Positions 8,894-19,476 of a stretch of DNA of 45,188 nt are shown here, piece by piece. The DNA is from a bacterium UBP8_UBA817. GTDB lineage: Bacteria; Margulisbacteria; Marinamargulisbacteria; SXXA01; SICP01. The position numbers were made by a program, and so were the translations under genes. Location: assembly GCA_945898045.1 (NCBI GenBank), contig CAMDGG010000003.1:74529-119716 (forward strand). The letters run 5' to 3'. The notes under the pieces were generated by a model. That model saw nothing but the letters and a program-made list of their open reading frames with translations, was not told where the DNA came from and searched no databases. Position 1 is the stretch's first letter. Each line of letters begins with the position of its first letter.

Positions 8894-9612
8894 TTACCAC
8901 CAAAAAACTCGTTAAAGCGTATCACAATCGTCGCGTAGTAGACGAAGTTTCGCTCACCATGGAACAAGGCGAAGTTGTCGGCCTATTAGGACCCAATGGT
9001 GCAGGAAAAACCACTTGTTTTTACATGATTATCGGTCTAATTAGACCGGATTCTGGCCAAGTGTTTCTCAATGATGTCGATATTACCAATATCCCCATGT
9101 ATAAACGGGCACGAATGGGCTTAGGGTACTTACCCCAAGAATCCTCCATTTTTAAAAAACTAACCGTAGAAGAAAATCTAACCATTTTATGGGAAGCACT
9201 AAAAATTATTCCCGCCAATAAATACGAAGAAAAAACGGAAGAGTTATTAGGCGAAATGGGGCTTTTGCACCTCAGAAAAGCACGAGGCATTGAACTTTCA
9301 GGCGGAGAACGTCGGCGTGTCGAAATTGTGCGCGCGCTTGCGACCAATCCCGCATTTATTTTATTAGATGAACCCTTTGCCGGTATTGACCCCATTGCTA
9401 TTCACGAAATACAAGACATTATCAAACGATTAAAAAAGAAAAATTTAGGCATTATTATTACCGATCACAATGTACGCGAAACCCTTTCTATAACAGACCG
9501 CGCTTATTTAATGCACCAAGGAAAATTACTGTTGTCAGGAAATTCTCAGGAAATTATTGATGATCCACGTGCTAAGCAATTGTACCTCGGTGAAAACTTT
9601 AAGTTGAAATAA
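8890..9612 (+). CDS. lptB: LPS export ABC transporter ATPase LptB
   Basis: A 240-residue ABC ATPase: Walker [15 protein letters not shown]-loop LPQESSIF, signature LSGGERRRVEIVRAL, Walker B FILLDEPFAGIDP and H-loop ITDHNVRETL. The TTCFYMI after Walker A and the GERRRVEIARAL-type signature are LptB-specific. It powers extraction of LPS from the inner membrane with LptF/LptG. The ATGA overlap with the ymdB-like gene and the permease gene one base downstream point to co-translation. This supports a diderm cell. Confidence 0.95.
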   Translation: MITTKKLVKAYHNRRVVDEVSLTMEQGEVVGLLGPNGAGKTTCFYMIIGLIRPDSGQVFLNDVDITNIPMYKRARMGLGYLPQESSIFKKLTVEENLTILWEALKIIPANKYEEKTEELLGEMGLLHLRKARGIELSGGERRRVEIVRALATNPAFILLDEPFAGIDPIAIHEIQDIIKRLKKKNLGIIITDHNVRETLSITDRAYLMHQGKLLLSGNSQEIIDDPRAKQLYLGENFKLK

Positions 9613-9613
9613 C

Positions 9614-10702
9614 ATGTTTAAAAAAATTGACCTTTATATCATCAGAGAACTTCTGCCCGCTTTCTTTTTTGGCATTACTGCCTTCACCGCCATATTAGCC
9701 GGAAGCACCATTCTAATCCCCCTTATGAGCGATGCCTCTAAATGGTCCATTCCTATCCAAGCTGTTTTGAAACTTTTTATCTATCACCTACCAAGTGTCA
9801 TCGCTTTTACCTTTCCTATGGCCATGTTACTTGCAACCGTAATGGCGTTCGGCAGACTCAATTCAGATCTTGAGCTCACCGCGTTTAGATCAGCTGGTAT
9901 TAGTTTTTTTCGTCTTGTGATACCCGTTATGTTTGTAGGGTTAGTGGTCAGTCTGGTCACAATAGTTTTTAATGAATCGATTGTCCCAAAAGCCACCCAT
10001 TCTGCAGAAAACTTGGTGCAAACATTTAAAAACAAAGACACTCCGACGCTCAAGAAAAATATTAATCTCACAGAATATGATCCTGAAGGAAGACCGCTTA
10101 GAATTCTCAATGTATTAGAAGTCGAAAATGGACATCTAAAAGGCGTTACGATCCTCGAATATGAAAATGGTGAATTGGTTCGCGCAATTAAGGCCAATTC
10201 AGGCCAATGGTTACCAGGTGGGGGATGGGAATTTTATGACGGAATTATGCACAACTTCACGATGTCAGACAAACGCAAAGCCATCTTAATTGAATTTAAA
10301 AAAGAATTTATTAACATCAAAAGTAATCCCATCGATCTCGCGGGCCGTGAAAAATTTATTGAAGAAATGAGTGCCAAAGAACTGCGTAAACACATTGAAG
10401 TAAGAAAAAACACGGGCCAAAAATTCGGAAAAGAACTCACCCGATACCACATGCGGTTTTCAGTGCCTTTTGCCAGTCTTATTTTCGCTATTCTTGGCGC
10501 ATCGGTAGGCGTGCGTCCCCAACGCAGTACATCGGCCATTGGTTTCGGCCTAAGTCTACTCGTTATCATGATTTACTATATTTTATTGGGCATTTCAGTC
10601 GGACTATATGAAGCCGTGCCACCTGTAGTTGCCGCCTGGATTCCAAACACGGTCGTCGGCATCGTCGGTCTATTTATGCTCTTGCGCGCTTCACAGAAAT
10701 AA
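9614..10702 (+). CDS. LptF/LptG-family permease (YjgP/YjgQ)
   Basis: A 362-residue membrane protein starting one base after lptB. N-terminal transmembrane helices (ELLPAFFFGITAFTAILAGS and neighbours to about residue 120), a periplasmic beta-jellyroll region (about 130-265, with EYENGELVRAIKANSG and GGWEFYDGIMHNF) and C-terminal helices (FSVPFASLIFAILGASVGVRPQRS, then three hydrophobic segments). LptF and LptG form the transmembrane dimer of the LPS exporter. Only one such gene is here; the partner must lie elsewhere, and I cannot say whether this one is F or G. Confidence 0.93.
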   Translation: MFKKIDLYIIRELLPAFFFGITAFTAILAGSTILIPLMSDASKWSIPIQAVLKLFIYHLPSVIAFTFPMAMLLATVMAFGRLNSDLELTAFRSAGISFFRLVIPVMFVGLVVSLVTIVFNESIVPKATHSAENLVQTFKNKDTPTLKKNINLTEYDPEGRPLRILNVLEVENGHLKGVTILEYENGELVRAIKANSGQWLPGGGWEFYDGIMHNFTMSDKRKAILIEFKKEFINIKSNPIDLAGREKFIEEMSAKELRKHIEVRKNTGQKFGKELTRYHMRFSVPFASLIFAILGASVGVRPQRSTSAIGFGLSLLVIMIYYILLGISVGLYEAVPPVVAAWIPNTVVGIVGLFMLLRASQK

Positions 10703-12481
<1,779 letters not shown>

Positions 12482-12524
12482 GGATTAAAACCTTTCTTAG
12501 AAAGGTACAACAAGAACATCGGCC

Positions 12525-12560
12525 GCCTAAAGGCTTTGGTATCCCTCAAAGCCTTTAGGC
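12525..12560. terminator. Strong stem-loop between convergent thiC and collar-protein operon
   Basis: GCCTAAAGGCTTTG (12525-12538) and CAAAGCCTTTAGGC (12547-12560) form a perfect 14-bp stem with an 8-base loop. No T-tract follows on either strand. A smaller hairpin, CCTTTC-tta-GAAAGG, lies at 12491-12505. Position between convergent genes suggests a bidirectional terminator or mRNA-end stabiliser. Confidence 0.5.
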
Positions 12561-12643
12561 CATGCCAAGATCAGTATCTGAAGCATTCCTATTAAGTCAA
12601 ATGAGGTCCAAGTTCTAAAGCCTCAATTCAAAACTTTAAATAA

Positions 12644-13501
12644 TTAAGGGGTTACCCCATAAAAAATACAATAATTCACGCTTTGATTAACCGGACGAGT
12701 TTCATTGGCAACGACCGGATTCCCAAAGGTGGTAGTTGACGGGCCTTGGATAGTTAAGTAAGTGGAATCAATCGCTGTACTACTGGCAGTTGCGTCAACA
12801 AAACTCGTGTTAGTTTGACTTGGAATACTTGCAAAGCCAACGCCAATGCCAGATAGGCCAGACAGGTATCGAGGACCTCCTGTGTTTATAACCAAACTAG
12901 TTCCATTGGTAAGTGAGTGCGTATGGGGAGACATAGTGTAAGGGTGTGTATGTGATCCATTTGACAGATCATGGCTATGATTTTGAAAGGCATCATCTTG
13001 GTAGGTCCCGACACTGACCATAGGAGAGGCCCCCCGTAAAAAAATCCCTCTCATATCTGGTATAACCATCGTTCCTACATATTGATCTTGTGCATCTAGA
13101 GATAAGGTGCCGCCCCAGGTAGTTCCAATCCGTTTTGCAAGTCGCTGCAAGTAAGAATTTGGAGTTACTGTAAGTGTTCTTCCATCGCAAGGCATCCATC
13201 CCGCGTGAATACTGGTTGTTGGAATAGCAAATGCCGCAATAGTTCCAACCAACAACTTATCTATAAAGCCAGACGACCCCCCAGACAAGACATCATCCAC
13301 CACTACACCATTTGACAATTGAAACAACTTCACGGACTGAACATAATTGTCGGTTGCTGAGGATTGATCCGCGGGAACCTGCCACCCAGCATGATTTGTA
13401 AATATGATTGCTTTTTTATTAAAAGAGACTGCAAAAAGGGGTGCGGTTCCGATAAGTAAGAGACAAAGAAAAAAAGAGAGACGAAGAAAAATATTTTTCA
13501 T
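12644..13501 (-). CDS. Secreted phage-tail-collar-domain protein, third of three
   Basis: A 285-residue protein with a signal peptide (MKNIFLRLSFFLCLLLIG...APLFA, cleavage near residue 24). The N-terminal module FTNHAGW...LSNGVVVDD is shared with the two upstream paralogues. The collar domain (PF07484-like) shows HAGWMPCDGRTL, RIGTTWGG, VIPDMRGIFLRGAS and the C-terminal VNYCIFYGVTP. A His-rich stretch, NHSHDLSNGSHTHPYTMSPH, lies in between. Collar domains form trimeric fibre tips in phage tails and also occur in secreted bacterial 'microcystin-dependent' proteins of unknown role. It lies last in the minus-strand operon, two bases after the stop of its paralogue. No phage structural genes are nearby. 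Confidence 0.85.
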   Translation of the reverse strand: MKNIFLRLSFFLCLLLIGTAPLFAVSFNKKAIIFTNHAGWQVPADQSSATDNYVQSVKLFQLSNGVVVDDVLSGGSSGFIDKLLVGTIAAFAIPTTSIHAGWMPCDGRTLTVTPNSYLQRLAKRIGTTWGGTLSLDAQDQYVGTMVIPDMRGIFLRGASPMVSVGTYQDDAFQNHSHDLSNGSHTHPYTMSPHTHSLTNGTSLVINTGGPRYLSGLSGIGVGFASIPSQTNTSFVDATASSTAIDSTYLTIQGPSTTTFGNPVVANETRPVNQSVNYCIFYGVTP

Positions 13502-13503
13502 GA

Positions 13504-14289
13504 TTAGTACCTTATATAATATGCAACAGCATTATTTTTAGGGCGAGTTTCTGAAGCGTATTTCGGACTTCCAAAAGTGGAATATGTGGCGGGATTGGTG
13601 AGCGTTACGCCTCCGGATGAACTTGCTACTGTAAGAGCTGGAGTAGTAGAGGTGAGTGATAAATTAATATCGGTTGAGTTATAGCCTAAACTTCCACCGG
13701 AAGCATTAGTAAAATTATTAGCACCAAAATGGTGGCCAGGTGAATTTGAGACGCCCGTTCCATGCGGATGCGCAACGTTAGTAACAGTATGGGGGTGGGC
13801 CGTTTCGGACACACTATGGGCATGCCCTTGCAGGTGATCAACGTAGAAGGTGCCAAAAGCGGTGCTCGTAGATTTCCCACTTATAAATCGTCCTCGCAAA
13901 TCGGGAACGGCAAAGGTTGTCGGGCTATTACCGCCATATAAGTTACCAATTTTAAAGAAAAGTAATGCTAATTCTGGATGATTTGCAAGTGTATAAATAG
14001 TTCCGTCACATAATAACCATCCGTGTGGAATAGGATTTAGCGTATAAGCAAACGCTTGGATCGCGCCACAAAAAGACCCTACACCCAAAATATCATCTAA
14101 ATCAAGACCCCCCACAGTCATAGTCCGCGTTAGGGATTGGACGGATGGAGATACCAGATCCACTGTATTGGCATGAACTCCACTACCATTGTCAAAAACA
14201 AACGCATCTCTCTCAAAATAATGCTCGGTGGCAGCATGTGTAACGCCGTGGGACAAAAGAATAATTGATAAAACTAAGTAGTATTTCAA
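13504..14289 (-). CDS. Secreted phage-tail-collar-domain protein, second of three
   Basis: A 261-residue paralogue with signal peptide MKYYLVLSIILLSHGVTHA. The shared N-terminal module appears as FVFDNGSGV and VGGLDLDDILGVG. The collar core is PHGWLLCDGTIYTL, GNLYGGNSPTTFAVPDLRGRF (split) and ISGKSTS, ending in NNAVAYYIRY. His-rich repeats GHAHSVSETAHPHTVTNVAH follow the core, each with H-x-H spaced about ten residues apart. In T4 tail fibres, H-x-H motifs bind metal at trimer tips; a similar trimeric, metal-bound rod is plausible here but not shown. It sits nine bases after the first paralogue and two bases before the third. Confidence 0.87.
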   Translation of the reverse strand: MKYYLVLSIILLSHGVTHAATEHYFERDAFVFDNGSGVHANTVDLVSPSVQSLTRTMTVGGLDLDDILGVGSFCGAIQAFAYTLNPIPHGWLLCDGTIYTLANHPELALLFFKIGNLYGGNSPTTFAVPDLRGRFISGKSTSTAFGTFYVDHLQGHAHSVSETAHPHTVTNVAHPHGTGVSNSPGHHFGANNFTNASGGSLGYNSTDINLSLTSTTPALTVASSSGGVTLTNPATYSTFGSPKYASETRPKNNAVAYYIRY

Positions 14290-14298
14290 GCCATGCTC

Positions 14299-15150
14299 CT
14301 AATATTTAATGTAGTAAGCCATAACTAAATGTGAAGGAACCGTATCTGTACTCACTCTGATAGCTGGAGTACCACTACTAGTGCTTGCATCACCTAACGT
14401 GGTACCACTTGACGCGCTTGTGAGCTCAACATTGGTATTGCGCGAATCAACTTGAAGGGCACCTGAATTTAATGAGTCATCGCCACCGGCTACCCCATTT
14501 GAACCGCTAACCGAAAGCACATTACCAGAATAGCTATACGAGTGGGTATGTCCGCTGTCCGTTATCGTATGGCTATGTGCTACAGACGTAAATGCATGGG
14601 TATGACCTTGCATGGCAAATCCTTGAGGGGATCCAAGTGTGCGTGTGGCAGTATCTGGATCTCGATTTGCAGCACCTTGTGGTGTTCTCATATTGTCTTG
14701 TCCCCGTAAAAAATAAGCTCGATAGTCTGGAACCGCAAAAGTTGTGGTGCCATTACCTCCATATCGTAAACCAAGTGCGGCCCCAAGCGTTGGATAAGAG
14801 GCAATGTTGTAGACCGTTCCATCACACAAAAGCCATCTGCCAGAACGAGCATTAGAGTGGGCAAAAGGCATAACCATACCGACACAATAGGAATTAATCA
14901 TAGATTCAATTTGGACAGCATGATCATCTACAATGAGTCCATTTTGTAATTTTATTTTGGAAGTTGCTCGGATAAAGGGTGCGCTATTTTGTATTTCTGT
15001 ATTCCCTGTCGCAGATCTCCATCCGGTCCCATTATTAAACTGAATGAGATTGTGGGTAAAAAAACTTTCTGAATTTGCAGCGAGAGAAAAAATAGGGGAA
15101 GAAAAAGAAAAATATAAAAAGATGATAAAAATATAAAAATAGTTCTTCAT
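14299..15150 (-). CDS. Secreted phage-tail-collar-domain protein, first of three
   Basis: A 283-residue protein with a hydrophobic signal (MKNYFYIFIIFLYFSF...FSLAA). The N-terminal module reads IQFNNGTGW and LQNGLIVDD. The collar core is SGRWLLCDGTVYNI, LGLRYGGNGTTTFAVPDY and AYFLRGQDN, with C-terminal SHLVMAYYIKY. The His-rich section GHTHAFTSVAHSHTITDSGH lies between them. Its ATG overlaps the stop of the upstream 608-residue enzyme gene in ATGA, so it is translationally coupled to that cytoplasmic protein. The three paralogues differ strongly in the Ser/Thr/Gly-rich variable region after the His repeats, as receptor- or ligand-binding tips often do. Confidence 0.87.
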   Translation of the reverse strand: MKNYFYIFIIFLYFSFSSPIFSLAANSESFFTHNLIQFNNGTGWRSATGNTEIQNSAPFIRATSKIKLQNGLIVDDHAVQIESMINSYCVGMVMPFAHSNARSGRWLLCDGTVYNIASYPTLGAALGLRYGGNGTTTFAVPDYRAYFLRGQDNMRTPQGAANRDPDTATRTLGSPQGFAMQGHTHAFTSVAHSHTITDSGHTHSYSYSGNVLSVSGSNGVAGGDDSLNSGALQVDSRNTNVELTSASSGTTLGDASTSSGTPAIRVSTDTVPSHLVMAYYIKY

Positions 15151-16973
15151 GCAAGAGAATAATCGGAATCCAATGATTCCGAAGTAAACAACAGGTCAAG
15201 CTCATTTTTTAAATCCAGCAATTCTGTTTTCATAGTTTCGCGGTATTTCTCGGTTTCAAGTTTCAGCTTAGGAATTAACTCTTTGTAATACGCAATGCCA
15301 TCATTTAAATTTTGTTTGAAAAACTCAAAATATTCCACTTGTTTTGGAGTAGGAGAGGGCAGTGTTTTTTTGATTTCATTTGCCAAATAATCGATATACA
15401 TTTTAAGCTCACTAATGAAAAAATTGGGACGATAAGTGTCATTCAATAAGTTGCCGCGACCATAAATATGTCCCGCCATTTCGGCCAATGTGCTGATCTT
15501 AGAAAAGTAAGCCAGGTTAGGGCCAGGGCATACCGCTGATTTCAACGGACGCTTATTATCAATCCCATATGCAATCAAAGCCCCTGCCGCCAAATCTTCG
15601 CATAGACAAGACTTGCCAACCACATAATCAAACCGATTCTTATACGTTTTTGCATCCAAGCCATTGCTATCCAATTCTTTTAACTTCCGTTTTTCATAGG
15701 TCGTCGCTGCCGTGCAAATAGGAACTTTTGTAAATTCCATATTGCTCACCAAATGTCCTTTCGGACATGGGCTCCCAGGTTTTCCTGCTTCAACACGTTC
15801 AAATTTCTGTGCTTCACTGTCGGTATCGCGAAGTGTATTGAAAGGGACTCCCAAGGGAGAAACTTCACTCAAATACAAGTCTTCTTTTTGGGCTGAAGCT
15901 AATTTCTGGCGTGTTGGGTAATCCAAGGTGGTGACCTCAGGAACCAATAGAAAGGGTGTTGCCCAACCTGTGCCCTGTACCTGATAGTGATCCATCAAAA
16001 ATTGATTTTCTGAGGCCGTACCAATACCGCCTTGCACGGTAATATCCATCGCAGGAGTGTTTTGGAATTTAGGCAGCGTTTTTTTGTCTAATGCCTCATT
16101 GCAAATATCCATAAATGTCTGTAAAAGTTCCGAACGTTTTTGCCTAAATTCTTCCAAAATAGGGCCCAATAAAAAGCCGTCAGAAGCAAACGCATGCCCA
16201 CCACAATTAAGGCCCGATTCAATCCGATGCTCAGAAACCCAAATACCTTTCTTTGCCAAAAACTTCCCTTGTGTCAAAGAAGAGCGAACATCCGATACTT
16301 TTAAAATAATTTTCTTTGTAATGTAGCCCAAAGCGTCTGGGAAAAAATCCCGAAACTGCTCAATATATGCATAAAGACGACGGTTAAATCCAGCAGAAAA
16401 AACAATAGACGAATGCAGCTTACTCATTGCATAACCACGAAGGGCAGCAGACGCATCTGAATCATGATCAGGCAGAGGATTTCCTTCTCTATCACGATTG
16501 CTACGATCCAACTTGGTCATGATATTTACGTCCAATGACCCAGCCTGAATCGCGTCACGAAGTTTCGCGTCCAGAGACGCTTTAAGTGTTGCATCGGTTG
16601 TAGACAAGAACTGCAAATATTGTTTTTTTAAGGGGGAAGAATCAGCAAGGAGTTCAAAATATTTGGTTAATTCATTACCTAGTTCAAACGGTAAGGTTTT
16701 AATCGTCTTAACCTGTTCTTCAACAATATCGTGTACCAAATCCAAATAGGCAGTGATTCGTCTTGCGCGGTAATCCGGATCCCATTTTTTAATAAGCTCA
16801 TAAGGTTTGTGATGTAACTCAGAATAATATTTGCGCATATTTTCGCACAGCTCATCATCACCAATAGACATGACAGACGAAATGCCAAATCGAGCCACTT
16901 TTATAGGCGTATCGATCGTAAAAGCAGTCCCCATTACTGGGATATGAAAACTATGAATGCGTTTGATAACCAT
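15147..16973 (-). CDS. Large uncharacterised protein with nitronate-monooxygenase-like segments
   Basis: A 608-residue protein from ATG at 16973; a GTG at 17012 would add 13 residues. I do not recognise the function with certainty. Segments recall flavin-dependent TIM-barrel enzymes of the 2-nitropropane dioxygenase type: MGTAFTIDTPIKVARFGISS near the start, SGLNCGGHAFASDG in the middle, then VQGGIGTASENQFLMDHYQV with TGWATPFLLVPEVT, and SCLCEDLAAGALIAYGI with the nearby SAVCPGPNLAY. A helical insertion of about 200 residues (roughly 60-250) and a C-terminal coiled-coil tail (from about 530) are outside that fold. No signal peptide is seen, so it should be cytoplasmic. It heads the operon with three secreted collar proteins, coupled by ATGA to the first. 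Confidence 0.55.
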   Translation of the reverse strand: MVIKRIHSFHIPVMGTAFTIDTPIKVARFGISSVMSIGDDELCENMRKYYSELHHKPYELIKKWDPDYRARRITAYLDLVHDIVEEQVKTIKTLPFELGNELTKYFELLADSSPLKKQYLQFLSTTDATLKASLDAKLRDAIQAGSLDVNIMTKLDRSNRDREGNPLPDHDSDASAALRGYAMSKLHSSIVFSAGFNRRLYAYIEQFRDFFPDALGYITKKIILKVSDVRSSLTQGKFLAKKGIWVSEHRIESGLNCGGHAFASDGFLLGPILEEFRQKRSELLQTFMDICNEALDKKTLPKFQNTPAMDITVQGGIGTASENQFLMDHYQVQGTGWATPFLLVPEVTTLDYPTRQKLASAQKEDLYLSEVSPLGVPFNTLRDTDSEAQKFERVEAGKPGSPCPKGHLVSNMEFTKVPICTAATTYEKRKLKELDSNGLDAKTYKNRFDYVVGKSCLCEDLAAGALIAYGIDNKRPLKSAVCPGPNLAYFSKISTLAEMAGHIYGRGNLLNDTYRPNFFISELKMYIDYLANEIKKTLPSPTPKQVEYFEFFKQNLNDGIAYYKELIPKLKLETEKYRETMKTELLDLKNELDLLFTSESLDSDYSLA

Positions 16974-17042
16974 AAGCCTCAAATTGTAATATAGAAAAAA
17001 GGCTTTGTACACAATCCGGCTCTCTTGATAGAATCACTCTCT

Positions 17043-18134
17043 ATGACAAAAATTAACTATGATCAATGGGTACAAAAAAGTCTCGCAGCAGAGCGATTTA
17101 ATCAAGAAGAATGCCGAACTATCTTAGATAGCCAAGAGATAGAAATTCTGCCTCTCCTTCAAGCCGCTTATACAGTAAGAAAAGCCCAATGGGGCAACAG
17201 TGTTAATATCCACATCATCAACAACGCCAAAAATGGCAACTGTCCAGAAGACTGTGCCTATTGTGTACAGGCCAAAACATCCAAAACACAAATTGCAGAC
17301 TATCCTATTAAAACAGACGACGAAATCATGGCAGAAGCCAAAAATGCCTATGAGTCTGGGGCCTTTCGTTATTGCATGGTTTTCGCAGGAAGAGGCCCTA
17401 CAAAACAAAGAGTTGAAAAACTTTCGGGACTCATCCAAAAAATTAAATCCACCTATCCTATACAAGTCTGCCTCTCTCCCGGTCTCCTCGATCAAGAAGG
17501 CACAGACATGCTAAAAGCAGCCGGGCTAGACAGACTCAATCACAATCTCAATACGTCCGAACGTTATTACCCAGAAATTTGTGACACCCATACATTTCAA
17601 GATCGTTTAAACACTCTACAAGCAGCCAAAAATTCTGGTATCGAGCTTTGTACTGGCATGATTGCAGGATTAGGTGAACAATCAGACGATATTATTCAGG
17701 TAGCCCAAAAACTACGTGATGTAGAAGCGCAATCTATTCCTATTAATTTTTATATGGCCATCGACGGCAATCGTCTGGGGCCAAAACATGATCTAACGCC
17801 TGAGCGTTGTTTGCGAATTTTATGCCTCTTTAGATTTATTAATCCAAAGTCAGAACTTCGCATGGCTGCAGGCAGAGAAATGCATCTCAGAAGTATGCAG
17901 GTCATGGGACTCTATCCAGCCAACTCACTCTTTATGGATGGTTACCTCAACACAAAAGGAACCAATCACGCGCAAACTCTACAAATGATCAAAGACGCCG
18001 GCTTCGACATTCAGTCCGAACACAATCTAGAAGACCTTCTAGAAAAAGCCAACGAAAAAAATCTTCCTGAAATAAACAATGGCGAAAAAGCCATTATGAA
18101 AAGCATAGAAGATCTAAGGCCCGCTAGAGCATAG
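17043..18134 (+). CDS. bioB: Biotin synthase
   Basis: A 363-residue radical SAM protein from ATG at 17043 (a TTG at 17025 is in frame). The [4Fe-4S]-SAM cluster motif is CPEDCAYC. The expected [2Fe-2S] ligands are visible as FRYCMVFAG, IQVCLSPG, IELCTGMIAGLGE and the arginine of RMAAGREMHLR. NHNLNTSERYYPEI is the BioB substrate-region motif. BioB inserts sulfur into dethiobiotin. It is alone here, with no other biotin gene, and is divergent from the 608-residue enzyme gene with only 69 bp between. No strong Shine-Dalgarno is seen. Confidence 0.93.
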   Translation: MTKINYDQWVQKSLAAERFNQEECRTILDSQEIEILPLLQAAYTVRKAQWGNSVNIHIINNAKNGNCPEDCAYCVQAKTSKTQIADYPIKTDDEIMAEAKNAYESGAFRYCMVFAGRGPTKQRVEKLSGLIQKIKSTYPIQVCLSPGLLDQEGTDMLKAAGLDRLNHNLNTSERYYPEICDTHTFQDRLNTLQAAKNSGIELCTGMIAGLGEQSDDIIQVAQKLRDVEAQSIPINFYMAIDGNRLGPKHDLTPERCLRILCLFRFINPKSELRMAAGREMHLRSMQVMGLYPANSLFMDGYLNTKGTNHAQTLQMIKDAGFDIQSEHNLEDLLEKANEKNLPEINNGEKAIMKSIEDLRPARA

Positions 18135-18144
18135 ACCCTCTATT

Positions 18145-18164
18145 CCCTCCCTTTTGGGGGAGGG
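18145..18164. repeat. GC-rich hairpin, possible dispersed intergenic repeat
   Basis: CCCTCCC (18145-18151), a six-base loop, then GGGAGGG (18158-18164), followed by TTAGGGTGGGCCC. Between convergent bioB and sodB. The composition and CCC/GGG pattern resemble the larger element at about 29.54-29.63 kb; it may be a truncated copy or act as a terminator, though no T-run follows. Confidence 0.4.
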
Positions 18165-18179
18165 TTAGGGTGGGCCCTA

Positions 18180-18794
18180 TTAACTATTAAAATTCTTAAG
18201 CGCTTCCGCCCAATTCACAACATTCCAAAATGCACTCACATAATCAGGACGACGATTTTGGTAATTCAAATAATACGCATGTTCCCAAACATCCAATCCT
18301 AATACAGGCGTGCCCTTAACATCCGCATTGTCCATAATAGGATTATCTTGATTTGGGGTAGAGCTCACAACCAACGATCCGTCAGCCTTTTTAACGAGCC
18401 ATGCCCAGCCGCTACCAAATCGAGTCTTCGCAGCCGTTTCAAACTGATCTTTAAACGCTTGAAAACTTCCGAATGACGCGTTGATTGCATCTGCAAGTGC
18501 GCCAGTAGGTTCGCCACCAGCTTTAGGTCCAATCACTTTCCAAAAGAAAGAGTGGTTATAGTGTCCGCCACCGTTATTCCGTACAGTCATACGAATAGCT
18601 TCTGGTACTTGAGACAAAGCGCCTAAAATATCTTCGATTTTTTTGTTTTCAAAATCAGTGCCTTGAATCGCAGTATTCAAATTGGTGATATACGCTTGGT
18701 GATGTTTGCCGTGATGAATCTCCATTGTTTTTGCGTCAATATGAGGTTCAAGTGCTGCTGTATCATATGAAAGAGCCGGTAATTCAAATGCCAT
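18180..18794 (-). CDS. Superoxide dismutase (Fe/Mn type)
   Basis: A 204-residue protein. Metal ligands appear in [17 protein letters not shown] (His), [10 protein letters not shown] (His) and [20 protein letters not shown] (Asp and His). The motifs [10 protein letters not shown] and [11 protein letters not shown] are typical. It dismutates superoxide in the cytosol. The fold does not tell iron from manganese here. It is the second gene of an ahpC-sod operon, 14 bp after ahpC, so superoxide and peroxide removal are co-expressed. Confidence 0.96.
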   Translation of the reverse strand: MAFELPALSYDTAALEPHIDAKTMEIHHGKHHQAYITNLNTAIQGTDFENKKIEDILGALSQVPEAIRMTVRNNGGGHYNHSFFWKVIGPKAGGEPTGALADAINASFGSFQAFKDQFETAAKTRFGSGWAWLVKKADGSLVVSSTPNQDNPIMDNADVKGTPVLGLDVWEHAYYLNYQNRRPDYVSAFWNVVNWAEALKNFNS

Positions 18795-18808
18795 ATTTGT
18801 TTCCTTCT

Positions 18809-19396
18809 TTAGTTTTTGAAATAAGTAGCAAGCCCAGCAGAATCAGGTTTCATAGCTTTGTCACCTTCATGCCAGTTAGCAGGGCACACTTCACCATTCT
18901 TCTCTGTAAACTGCAGCGCATCTACCATGCGAAGAACTTCATCCACACTACGACCCAGTGGCAAATCATTTACCACTTGATGACGTACGATTCCTTTTTG
19001 GTCGATCAAGAAAAGTCCGCGATACGCAGCGCCCAAGTCCTCTTTGAGAACATCATAACTACGACTAATGTCTTTATTAAAATCAGATAAGATCGGATAC
19101 GTCACGCCTTGAATACCACCCAAAGCCTTAGGTGTATTGAGCCATGCAGCATGGGAAAACCATGAATCCACAGAGCATCCAATCACTTGTACATTGCGTT
19201 TTTCAAAATCAGCTAATTTTTCTTGGAATGCATGTAATTCAGTCGGACACACAAACGTAAAATCAAGCGGATAAAAAAAGAGCACAACATATTTGCCTCT
19301 AAGACTTTGGAGTGAATATCCCTCTTTAACTTCTCCGCCATTTACAACGGCTTTAACACTAAAATCTGGAGCTTCTTTGCCTACTAAAACGCCCAT
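18809..19396 (-). CDS. Peroxiredoxin, 2-Cys AhpC/TSA type
   Basis: A 195-residue protein with AGGAGGG seven bases before ATG. The peroxidatic cysteine is in [13 protein letters not shown] (about residues 44-56), the resolving cysteine in [11 protein letters not shown] (about 168-178); [11 protein letters not shown] and [13 protein letters not shown] are typical 2-Cys features. It reduces hydroperoxides with thioredoxin or AhpF-like partners. No reductase is in this window. The upstream 80 bp to ssb has no convincing PerR or OxyR site. Confidence 0.96.
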   Translation of the reverse strand: MGVLVGKEAPDFSVKAVVNGGEVKEGYSLQSLRGKYVVLFFYPLDFTFVCPTELHAFQEKLADFEKRNVQVIGCSVDSWFSHAAWLNTPKALGGIQGVTYPILSDFNKDISRSYDVLKEDLGAAYRGLFLIDQKGIVRHQVVNDLPLGRSVDEVLRMVDALQFTEKNGEVCPANWHEGDKAMKPDSAGLATYFKN

Positions 19397-19476
19397 CTTG
19401 AACCCTCCTGAAAGATATTATTACAACCTTGAGAGAGTACCATGACCAGGCTAGTGCAAACAAGCAATCCTGGGGA

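Noticed and set aside
12644-15150. Prophage remnant explanation for the collar proteins
   Set aside because: All three have signal peptides and no other phage gene is near, so a phage tail module is not supported.
19397-19476. PerR-like box before ahpC (TTGTAATAATATC)
   Set aside because: Only one half resembles the PerR consensus; the second half does not match.
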